Source of the DNA: Desulfonatronovibrio magnus
GTDB lineage: Bacteria > Desulfobacterota > Desulfovibrionia > Desulfovibrionales > Desulfonatronovibrionaceae
DNA length: 42,658 nucleotides
Assembly (NCBI RefSeq): GCF_000934755.1
Contig: NZ_KN882182.1
Span: 52,113-94,770, forward strand
Direction of reading: 5' to 3'
Made by a program: the position numbers and the translations under genes. Below are positions 1-6,761 of the stretch, one piece after another. Under the pieces are notes generated by a model. That model saw nothing but the letters and a program-made list of their open reading frames with translations, ran no database searches and had not been told where the DNA came from. The stretch's first letter is position 1. Each line of letters begins with the position of its first letter.

Positions 1-353
1 TTCCAGGAACCAATGCAGCATCAATCTTTTTTATAGTACCTCGCGGGGACTGTCCCAATTTCCAGAAAAGTGACAGACTCGTAAAGTTACTCACAAGTTC
101 GGTCCTGGTCCGTCCAGGTGAGGAGCTTCTAAGTAACTAAAACCAAATTAGTAATAAATTCAGAGCATTATGGTTTTACCTTACAGATTGCTTCGGTCGC
201 TTAAGCTCCCTCGTGGGTGACAGGTTTTCAGCAACTACATTCCTGACAGCTCAGGTGTCATTGCGAGCGAGTCTTCGAGCGCGGCAATCTCTAACGTGTT
301 AAGGCTATTTCAAGTTACTCCCAAGTTCGGTCCCGCCCCCCCGGGTGAGGAGC
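1..353. repeat. Intergenic region with dispersed repeats, no gene seen
   Basis: No credible coding frame. It contains the palindrome GGGGACTGTCCC (45-56), two copies of a unit running from gttactc to gaggagctt (86-127 and 314-355), and a longer unit (131-355) that recurs at 6170-6468. The long unit includes a stretch reading tcattgcgagcgag, a core found in REP-like intergenic repeats of many proteobacteria. The region probably represents repeat-rich spacer downstream of rnhA. Confidence 0.75.
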
Positions 354-812
354 TTAGAAATCAGTTGCTCTCATGGCAGCTTCTCTTGCCAATACATCAC
401 ATCTTTCATTATATTTGTCTCCACTATGACCTTTAACCCATTTAAACCTTACCTGATGGGTATCCATAAGTCCTAATAACTTCTCCCACAGATCTTTATT
501 CTTAACATCTTTCTTGCCTGCTGTCTTCCATCCGTTTAACTGCCATTTAGAAATCCAGCCTTGACTAAAAGCCTTTTGGATATATTGAGAGTCAGTAAAC
601 ACAGTAGCCTGGCACGGATACTTCAAAACCTCTAAAGCGGCTATGACACCGGTCAACTCCATTCTGTTATTGGTAGTATCAGAGAATCCTCCTGAAATTT
701 CCTTAACTTTTTCCTTGTAGATAAGAACAGCTCCGTACCCTCCAGGTCCTGGATTACCAAGGCAGGAACCATCAGTATAAATTGTCAGTTCACTTTTATG
801 AGTCTTTTTCAA
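354..812 (-). CDS. rnhA: Ribonuclease HI
   Basis: Cytoplasmic endonuclease that cleaves the RNA strand of RNA/DNA hybrids (R-loops, Okazaki primers). At 152 aa it has the usual length of bacterial RNase HI. The four catalytic acidic residues are visible: Asp in YTDGSCLGNPGPGG near residue 14, Glu in RMELTGVIAALE, Asp in FTDSQYI, and the C-terminal Asp in CDVLAREA, preceded by the family VKGHSGDKYNE loop. It is the last gene of a minus-strand cluster and its start overlaps the preceding gene (ending at 796) by 17 bp, which suggests translational coupling. Nothing looks broken. The assignment rests on well-known family motifs. Confidence 0.96.
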   Translation of the reverse strand: MKKTHKSELTIYTDGSCLGNPGPGGYGAVLIYKEKVKEISGGFSDTTNNRMELTGVIAALEVLKYPCQATVFTDSQYIQKAFSQGWISKWQLNGWKTAGKKDVKNKDLWEKLLGLMDTHQVRFKWVKGHSGDKYNERCDVLAREAAMRATDF

Positions 813-1293
813 TCTGCGTCATCTCCTGTCCAAGTATATTTAATGCATCCGCCAATCCTTTGACCCATTGACCGTTTTCCCAGTACTCAGCAAAATGTTC
901 TGTTTGAAAATATGTAATAAATTTTTCAGATAGTGCTCTGCGAAGAAGCATGGGGAACACTACACTCCATTCTTCATATCTGGGGCTTAATCCAATAAAT
1001 ATTATTCTTGGATCTTCAGGAGGTGAAATCACAAAACCTTCAAAAATCTTCACCTGAATGGCTATTCCGAAGCGCTGCTGGAAGTTTCTGGAAAAATTTG
1101 CCACATCGTTTTGAAAGTCAGAACTTAAAGTGCCAGTCTCATCCTGGATAATATGTTGACTCTGGATGCTGGTCATAGTTCTTTCATAATTTTTCCAAAA
1201 CAAATACCCTACCCCGATAAATAGTACGAGCATCAGCAGGATGCGTAACGTACTGCTTTGCCTTCCCCTTGAATTTTTGGGAGAGAAAATCAC
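796..1293 (-). CDS. Membrane-anchored TPM-domain-like protein
   Basis: 165 aa. A basic N-terminus (residues 1-14) precedes one hydrophobic helix (about 15-33), so it is probably an inner-membrane anchor with the rest outside. The domain from about residue 48 begins DETGTLSSDFQNDVANFS and continues with FGIAIQVKIF, resembling the start of TPM domains (TLP18.3/Psb32/MOLO-1), but the rest is divergent and I cannot see a catalytic site. The start is a GTG preceded by GGAGG at 8-nt spacing. Its first bases overlap the TGA stop of the upstream small gene. Role unknown; the TPM assignment is a pattern call, not certain. Confidence 0.6.
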   Translation of the reverse strand: MIFSPKNSRGRQSSTLRILLMLVLFIGVGYLFWKNYERTMTSIQSQHIIQDETGTLSSDFQNDVANFSRNFQQRFGIAIQVKIFEGFVISPPEDPRIIFIGLSPRYEEWSVVFPMLLRRALSEKFITYFQTEHFAEYWENGQWVKGLADALNILGQEMTQIEKDS

Positions 1294-1625
1294 TTGATAT
1301 CCTCCCTGATATTTTTGTGATCACCTGTTAACCTGATACAGGTCATAGACCTGTCAGGATCACCCCACAATATTTTAGCAGATTCTTTAGAAAGAACATA
1401 GTCTAAAAAAACATCAAACTCAGACTCAACATATGATGCTGGTTGATGCAAGTCATGGCAGAGCAGCAAGATAACTTTATGGTCTTGAGAGTTGGATTGA
1501 TTCAGAAAAATCATGACATTTCCAGATTCACCATCAATGATTTCCTGGTCATGATTGTTTTTCCACGCCCATAATGATCCCAGAACAAGAATATGAGCGG
1601 CAAAAATGTAAAACACTTTTCTCAT
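1290..1625 (-). CDS. Small membrane-anchored hypothetical protein
   Basis: 111 aa from the ATG at 1623-1625. An upstream in-frame start would lie inside the preceding mutase gene. The N-terminus MRKVFYIFAAHILVLGSLWAW is a hydrophobic signal anchor, followed by a soluble part with no motif I recognise. The start is two bases downstream of the mutase stop (TGA 1630-1628), and its own stop overlaps the GTG of the next gene. It therefore sits in a tightly coupled four-gene operon, phosphomannomutase to rnhA. No clear Shine-Dalgarno is visible, consistent with translational coupling. Function cannot be stated. Confidence 0.6.
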   Translation of the reverse strand: MRKVFYIFAAHILVLGSLWAWKNNHDQEIIDGESGNVMIFLNQSNSQDHKVILLLCHDLHQPASYVESEFDVFLDYVLSKESAKILWGDPDRSMTCIRLTGDHKNIREDIK

Positions 1626-1627
1626 AA

Positions 1628-2995
1628 TCAGGAAAGATCTTGAATCCACTCTTTCAGAGGTTGCTCAACTATATCACGAAACTCATTCAACCGCTTTTCT
1701 GACTCGGCCTCAAACCTCAGCACCAGAACCGCCTGGGTATTTGAGGCACGTAACAGAGCCCACCCGTCTTCAAAGGTTATCCTCACACCATCCACATCTA
1801 CAATATCAAAATCTTTACGAAAATACTTCTGAGCTTTTTCAACTACCTTGAACTTGATACTATCCGGACAATCCATGCGTATTTCAGGTGTATTGAATGT
1901 TTTTGGCCAGTCACTTAGATAATTGCTGACAGGCTCTTGCCCTTTTTTGGCTACAATTTCCAGCAGTCTGCGGGCAGAATAAATTGCGTCATCGAAACCA
2001 AAATATCTGTCTGCGAAAAACATATGCCCACTCATCTCACCAGCCAGCAAGGAGCCCTCTTCTTTCATTTTGGCCTTAATCAGAGAATGGCCTGTTTTCC
2101 ACATTATGGGTCTTCCGCCATGTTTTTCAATATCATTGAAAAGCAGATGGGAACATTTTACCTCGCCTATAACGCTGGTGCCAGGGTTATGCTCAAGCAC
2201 CTCACGAGCATAAACTGCAAGCAGCTGGTCTCCGTAGATCATTTGCCCGTTTTCATCAACAACACCTATTCTGTCTCCATCTCCGTCAAGGCCGATTCCA
2301 AGCTGAGCCTTTTGTTCCTGTACAGCCTTAACAAGATCAACATTGTTTTTCATGACCGTGGGATCTGGGTGGTGATTGGGAAAGTCTCCGTCAGGTTCAC
2401 AATATATGGGCACAACCTCGGCACCGGCCTGCTCAAGGGCCTGAACACACACTAAACCTGCAGCACCATTGCCTCCATCAACAACCACTTTTACCTTGTC
2501 CTTAAGACTACCCTGCTCGCTAAGATAAGCCAGATATTCAGGAACAATATCCATCTCGCCAGCCACACCTTTTCCCCTGGTAAATTCTCCCTTGACCATG
2601 ATCTCATATACATCCTGGATTTCCTGACTATGAATAGTGCTGTCTCCGGCCCATATTTTGAAACCATTGAAATCGGAAGGATTATGACTTGCGGTGACCA
2701 TAACCCCGGCCTTGCGTCCAAGCTTTTTAACTGCAAAATAAAATAACGGGGTGGCCACCATATTTAAAAAAACCACATCCACACCAGTTGATTGCAGCCC
2801 TTTAACAATGCGGGCCTGATATTCATGAGAACTGTGTCTGCAGTCATGAGCCACAACCGCCTGATCAATACCCATTTTACGAAAATAGGTGCCACACGCC
2901 TTTCCTAAAACTTCCACCCACTCAGAATCAAAATCCTGGTCAACTATTCCCCTTATGTCATAAGCCCTGAAAATATCTCTATTAATCTCTTTCAC
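1628..2995 (-). CDS. Phosphomannomutase / phosphoglucomutase
   Basis: Alpha-D-phosphohexomutase (AlgC/ManB type) interconverting hexose 6- and 1-phosphates for sugar-nucleotide and envelope polysaccharide synthesis; cytoplasmic. I place the start at the GTG 2995-2993, because AGGAGG lies 5 nt upstream (3006-3001) and the protein then begins MKEINRDIFRAYDIRG, as family members do. A longer frame starting near 3061 lacks this signal. The 455-aa product has the phosphoserine loop TASHNPSDFNGFK (Ser103), the metal loop GLDGDGDRIG (about 236-244), the sugar-specificity loop GEMSGH (319-324) and the phosphate-binding RASNTQ (416-421), so all four active-site loops are intact. AlgC-like dual specificity is inferred. 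It is first in the operon with the two small membrane proteins and rnhA. Confidence 0.93.
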   Translation of the reverse strand: MKEINRDIFRAYDIRGIVDQDFDSEWVEVLGKACGTYFRKMGIDQAVVAHDCRHSSHEYQARIVKGLQSTGVDVVFLNMVATPLFYFAVKKLGRKAGVMVTASHNPSDFNGFKIWAGDSTIHSQEIQDVYEIMVKGEFTRGKGVAGEMDIVPEYLAYLSEQGSLKDKVKVVVDGGNGAAGLVCVQALEQAGAEVVPIYCEPDGDFPNHHPDPTVMKNNVDLVKAVQEQKAQLGIGLDGDGDRIGVVDENGQMIYGDQLLAVYAREVLEHNPGTSVIGEVKCSHLLFNDIEKHGGRPIMWKTGHSLIKAKMKEEGSLLAGEMSGHMFFADRYFGFDDAIYSARRLLEIVAKKGQEPVSNYLSDWPKTFNTPEIRMDCPDSIKFKVVEKAQKYFRKDFDIVDVDGVRITFEDGWALLRASNTQAVLVLRFEAESEKRLNEFRDIVEQPLKEWIQDLS

Positions 2996-3000
2996 TGCAA

Positions 3001-3006
3001 CCTCCT
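3001..3006 (-). promoter_or_regulatory. Shine-Dalgarno fixing the mutase start
   Basis: The plus strand reads cctcct here, so the transcript carries AGGAGG 5 nt before the GTG at 2995. This decides the start against the in-frame ATG at 3049. Confidence 0.8.
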
Positions 3007-3115
3007 GTGATAGTGCTTTTTTGCCATCGTGTTCATATTCAGTTATCATTATTAAAAACAATGCGCCTTGTAAACTGTAGAGCTCAAAAATTCAAAAAAA
3101 ATGCGTATCACATTC

Positions 3116-3132
3116 AAAGAGCTAAATTGTTA
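3116..3132 (+). repeat. 17-bp motif shared by the hflK and uvrC upstream regions (copy 1)
   Basis: AAAGAGCTAAATTGTTA occurs here, about 230 bp before hflK, and again at 6713-6729, about 30 bp before uvrC. It may be a shared regulatory motif or a repeat remnant. The rest of the 3062-3361 gap is AT-rich and shows no gene. Confidence 0.6.
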
Positions 3133-3177
3133 AGATTTTTTAACCTTCAAAAAACAATGATGCCCGAAATCCTTATT

Positions 3178-3205
3178 CTTCAGCCTTCAGCCTTCAGCCT
3201 TCAGC
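3178..3205 (+). repeat. Heptamer tandem repeat, four CTTCAGC units
   Basis: Four perfect consecutive copies of CTTCAGC upstream of hflK. They are in the same 7-bp periodic class as the degenerate array at 38055-38117. Confidence 0.85.
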
Positions 3206-3361
3206 CTGAAAAGTAAGGTTATCGCACAAACTTAACTATTCTTGTAAAAATTGGGTTGTGGGCACAGTCCGCATTAGTAATCACCTTCTTCAGAATAAAA
3301 AAATTATCTTCTACTGTTTCTCTTGACCATCACCAGAGACTGCACTATATGTGAATCCATT

Positions 3362-4396
3362 ATGAATTGGGATTGGGATAAATTACAACAAAAGCGGCAA
3401 AGGCACTTTCCCGGCTCAGGCGGTCAGGGCGGACAGGGTGGTAATGAATTTGGTGAATTCCAGGAAAAATTAAGTCAACTCAAAAAAATCAAATTTCCTG
3501 GTGGTAAATACATTATTCCTGTACTGGCTTTGATTATCTGGATGCTTTCAGGTTTGTACATTGTTGAACCGGGACAAGTTGGGGTAGTTCAACGTTTTGG
3601 GGCTTTCCATGAGCAGACTGCTCTTGGTTCGGGTTTGCAATGGCACTGGCCAAGACCCATTGAAAAAGTGACCGTCGTTGATACCCAGCGTATTAGAACC
3701 CACCAGATCGGATTCAGCTTAGTCAACGGAAGCAAAAGAGTTAACCGTAATGAAGCTTTGATGCTTACAGGTGACAAAAACATTGCCCACTTTGAGATCA
3801 TAGTGCATTACCGGGTCAGTGAGCCTGCAGATTATCTTTTCAATGTCCGAGAGCCGGACACTATGATCTTGAGAACTGCATCAGAAACTGCCCTGAGAAG
3901 CATTGTTGGAACCATGGACATTGAAACAGCCATTGTTGCCGAAGGCTTAGCCATGGTTGCCATGCGCACTCAGGCTTTATTGCAGATGCTCCTTGACGAC
4001 TACGGCTCCGGCCTTTTTGTCACTGATGTCCGCACAGAGCGTGGTGACGCTCCTCAGGAAGTCAGGGATGCTTTTCACGATGTGGTCAGAGCTATGGAGG
4101 ACAAGGAACGTCTAATTTATCGCTCTCAAGAATATCGTGAAGATATAGTTCCTCGAGCACGTGGTGGAAGAGAGGAAAGAATTCTCACTGCACAAGGTGA
4201 AATCAGAAGATTCAGCCAGATTCTTAATGAATATCGTCTTGCTCAGGATGTTACCCGTCAGAGAATGTACTTGGAAAAAATGGCCGAAATTTTACCTGGT
4301 GTGGAAAAGGTCATCATTGACAAAGGAGCTGCTGACAATGTTTTTCTCCTGCCAGGCGGGGGATCTTTAAACATTGGGGCACAGACAGGCAGATGA
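3362..4396 (+). CDS. hflK: HflK, membrane protease modulator (SPFH/band 7)
   Basis: Partner of HflC in the inner-membrane HflKC complex that encloses and modulates the FtsH protease. I take the ATG at 3362 because the product then begins MNWDWDKLQQKR followed by a Gly-rich segment (GSGGQGGQGG) as in other HflK proteins; the upstream extension has no support. 344 aa. One transmembrane helix (about residues 50-70) leads into YIVEPGQVGVVQRFG, the start of the SPFH domain. The Arg/Glu-rich stretch near 255-295 is a probable coiled coil. No strong ribosome binding site is visible. The 403-bp gap to hflC is unusual, since these genes are normally adjacent. Confidence 0.93.
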   Translation: MNWDWDKLQQKRQRHFPGSGGQGGQGGNEFGEFQEKLSQLKKIKFPGGKYIIPVLALIIWMLSGLYIVEPGQVGVVQRFGAFHEQTALGSGLQWHWPRPIEKVTVVDTQRIRTHQIGFSLVNGSKRVNRNEALMLTGDKNIAHFEIIVHYRVSEPADYLFNVREPDTMILRTASETALRSIVGTMDIETAIVAEGLAMVAMRTQALLQMLLDDYGSGLFVTDVRTERGDAPQEVRDAFHDVVRAMEDKERLIYRSQEYREDIVPRARGGREERILTAQGEIRRFSQILNEYRLAQDVTRQRMYLEKMAEILPGVEKVIIDKGAADNVFLLPGGGSLNIGAQTGR

Positions 4397-4799
4397 GCGA
4401 CTCCCCTTCCTTTCTCCATAGAAAAATCACAAACTGCAGAAAATTAAAGTATTTAATAGTTTAGCCTCCTTTGTAGAGCAGGAGACAAGCACTCAGGACC
4501 CACTTGAGCAATAGCCGATGCCTCAAGCATGTCATTTATGAGAAAGTGAGTCCCGGAAGCCAAAGTCCTCGCGCTATTTACAAAGTTATAAACTATTACC
4601 AAAATTTGACTTTTGAATTATGAATAAAATGTCCGCGCCTAATCTCAGATGCTTTTTCAAGTTATATTTTCAATCCTTTCAGGTAGGCAGGATAGGGTTT
4701 TAATCTTTATCTACCTACCTTCTTAAGTACCTGAGTACCTGTAAACATATTACCAATAAATTTTATGAATTATAAATCAGCTTTCCCAAGGAGGCATAA
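4397..4799. other. Non-coding gap between hflK and hflC
   Basis: No coding frame is seen. An imperfect hairpin can form at 4681-4720, AGGTAGG pairing with CCTACCT around an AT-rich loop. It is not followed by a T-run, so it is not an obvious intrinsic terminator. A good ribosome binding site (AAGGAGG, about 4789-4795) belongs to hflC. The gap implies that hflC may have its own promoter, but I cannot pick one out. Confidence 0.6.
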
Positions 4800-5936
4800 A
4801 TGAATAAGCAGGCCGTTATCGTTGCAGCGATAATAGCAGCTGTATTAATCATCCCTCAAACCACATTTATTGTTGATGAAAGGGAATACGTTCTTGTATT
4901 GCAGCTTGGAGAACACAAGAGAACCATAGATGAAGCCGGGCTTCACTTTAAAATTCCTCTTATACAGAACCTGGTCCGACTGGACAAACGTGTTCAAACC
5001 ACAGACGCACCGCCTGATGAGTTTCTCACAGTTGATATGGAAAGACTTCTCATAGACCATGTCAGTCGCTGGTATATAGATAATCCTTTGCAATTTTATG
5101 TAACTGTCCGGGATGAACCGGGAGCAGTGTCCAGGCTGCAGAATATTATTGTCGCAGAACTAAGAGATGTAGTCAGTAGCGAACTTATACTCAATGTTAT
5201 TTCTGGAGAGCGCGAAACAATTATGAACAGAGTCACCAATCGTTCAGCTGAAAGAGTGAATGACTTTGGTATAGGTTTGATAGACATCAGAATGAAAAGA
5301 GTCGATGTTCCGCCAGAAGTTGAGGAAAGTGTGTTTGAAAGGATGAGAGCGGAACGAGAACGTATTGCTGCCAGACACAGAGCTGAAGGTGAAGAAAGAG
5401 CACTTGCCATAAGAGCTCAGGCGGATGCTGACAGAAACAGAATTCTTGGTGAAGGTGAAGCCAGAGCAACCAGAATATTTGCTGAAGGTTTTGCTGAAGA
5501 TATGGTGAGGGTTACTCACAACCAATCTCCAGTTTCTGGTGCTGTCATAACTGTAAATCGTCGAGAAATCGGCCCCACTGATTTTTCCGGACAGATGCCA
5601 GTAAGTTTACCTTATTCAGGAAGCCTGCATGTCATTGCAGATTATGAGAATGATGAACAGAGCCACTCCGGTGAGCTGACTGCAATAATTGAACATGGCC
5701 GATTAGCTGATATAGAAACCATTGGTGAGCTGAATATATCCTTTCTAAACGATCCTCATATATATCATGGGTATACTGCTGATGAAGAGTTTTATCGTTT
5801 TATGAAAACCTTAGAATCTTATGAAAGTTTTCTCCCCCAGGGCACCACCCTGGTACTGGGAGCAGATTCAGATCTCTTTGACTACCTGCGGGGCCCGGGT
5901 TCACCTCAGACCTCTATTTCCAATGACCTTTTTTAG
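4800..5936 (+). CDS. hflC: HflC with a domain-sized insert near the C-terminus
   Basis: SPFH/band 7 partner of HflK regulating FtsH. 378 aa, against about 290-330 for usual HflC. Strong ribosome binding site AAGGAGG before the ATG. Residues 5-23 are the membrane anchor, then FIVDEREYVLVLQLGEHKR opens the SPFH domain. RMKRVDVPPEV (164-174) and the Ala/Glu/Arg-rich helix (175-233) are typical. Family members go directly from the AEA/GFAED segment to DEEFYRFMKTLESY; here about 90 residues (about 235-325) intervene. The insert contains SPVSGAVITVNRREIGPTDF, then LPYSGSLHVIADY, a pattern like carboxypeptidase-regulatory or PEGA beta-sandwich domains. The reading frame is intact on both sides, so the insert looks genuine. 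Confidence 0.92.
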   Translation: MNKQAVIVAAIIAAVLIIPQTTFIVDEREYVLVLQLGEHKRTIDEAGLHFKIPLIQNLVRLDKRVQTTDAPPDEFLTVDMERLLIDHVSRWYIDNPLQFYVTVRDEPGAVSRLQNIIVAELRDVVSSELILNVISGERETIMNRVTNRSAERVNDFGIGLIDIRMKRVDVPPEVEESVFERMRAERERIAARHRAEGEERALAIRAQADADRNRILGEGEARATRIFAEGFAEDMVRVTHNQSPVSGAVITVNRREIGPTDFSGQMPVSLPYSGSLHVIADYENDEQSHSGELTAIIEHGRLADIETIGELNISFLNDPHIYHGYTADEEFYRFMKTLESYESFLPQGTTLVLGADSDLFDYLRGPGSPQTSISNDLF

Positions 5937-5939
5937 ACG

Positions 5940-6100
5940 CATAACCTTATTATCACTACAGCGAAAATTTTTTTAGATGGAAGGGAACTTGCACTTTTGC
6001 TGTCAGATAGTCTGCCAATTTTACGGTTTGAGGTCGGCAAAAGTGTTTGTCTTTAGAGACCAAGGCAGTAATTTGCGCAAATTATCGCTGTAGTGTTATG
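5940..6100. mobile_element. MITE-like inverted-repeat element downstream of hflC
   Basis: A 161-bp non-coding unit whose ends read CACTACAGCGAAAATTT (5954-5970) and, inverted, AAATTATCGCTGTAGTG (6079-6095), 16 of 17 matching, with cataac/gttatg just outside. An inner inverted pair (CACTTTTGCTG at 5992-6002 against CGGCAAAAGTG at 6035-6045) makes a nested hairpin. It could be a non-autonomous transposon or a structured 3' UTR; no target-site duplication was identified. Confidence 0.6.
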
Positions 6101-6136
6101 AGGGCCAGTCCCAAAACTCGGTACTGGTCCTCTTTT
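6100..6136 (+). terminator. Probable terminator after hflC
   Basis: Hairpin GAGGGCCAGT (6100-6109) with ACTGGTCCTC (6123-6132), 9 of 10 pairs, followed by TTTT. Confidence 0.6.
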
Positions 6137-6169
6137 CGCCTTCTCAAAACATGCTCAGTCATTCCTTAC

Positions 6170-6468
6170 AAGTAACTATAATCATATCTGCAATAAATTC
6201 AGAGCATTATGGTTTTACCATACAGATTGTTTCGGTCGCTTAGGCTCACTTGTAGGTGACAGTTTTTCAGCAACCACATCCCTGACACCTCAGGTGTCAT
6301 TGCGAGCGAGTCTTTTGACCCCGTTGAATACACGCAGTGTAGGCGCAGCCATTCAACTGGGGCGAGCCCGGCAATCCTTGTTGCGAGCGAAGCGAAGCAA
6401 TCTCGCGCTAAGGCTATTTTATGTTACTCACAAGTTCGGTCCCGGACCGCCTGGGTGAGGAGCTTACA
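6170..6468. repeat. Second copy of the long dispersed repeat, with a micro-insertion
   Basis: Matches 131-355 in order: aagtaact, aataaattcagagcattatg, ggtgacag, tcattgcgagcgag, taaggctatt, gttactcacaagttcggtcc, gggtgaggagctta. Relative to copy 1 it has about 48 extra bases at roughly 6314-6361 that form a hairpin with arms CCCCGTTGAAT and ATTCAACTGGGG, plus an extra gcgagcgaagcgaagcaatc unit (about 6384-6403). No coding frame. Confidence 0.8.
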
Positions 6469-6504
6469 AGTATTTCCATTGAATTTAATTACATATCCCA
6501 CTAC

Positions 6505-6680
6505 AGCACGATGCATCCGCTCAAGCTCATTCCGAGTTTATGAAAAGCCGACCAAGGTCAGTCCCGAAGCCCTTGACAGTCTCCGTGTCAGGCCGTCATA
6601 ATCGAATTTTTTATTTTTTACCCAAGATAGCTATGACAAACAACTCGTATATCTGAGTTTCAAGAACGCGCAATGCATAC
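6505..6680. mobile_element. Degenerate copy of the 41.6-kb MITE family
   Basis: The stretch around 6565-6675 shares order and wording with 41600-41700: cagtcccgaagcc, gacagtc-ccgtg, gccgtca-aatcg, acccaa, agctatgacaa, and agaacgcg-caat near the end. It lies in the uvrC upstream region. The ends are degenerate and limits are approximate. Confidence 0.5.
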
Positions 6681-6712
6681 GTCTCGGATTGTCAGAATTC
6701 TGCTTTCATTTG

Positions 6713-6729
6713 AAAGAGCTAAATTGTTA
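6713..6729 (+). repeat. 17-bp motif shared by the hflK and uvrC upstream regions (copy 2)
   Basis: Identical to 3116-3132 (AAAGAGCTAAATTGTTA). It lies just before uvrC and could overlap its promoter. Confidence 0.6.
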
Positions 6730-6761
6730 CATATGAAGCAGTTTTTTCAAGGGCAATGTTA

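Noticed and set aside
3059-3061. TTG start for the mutase
   Set aside because: AGGAGG at 3006-3001 points to the GTG at 2995, which also gives the family N-terminus.
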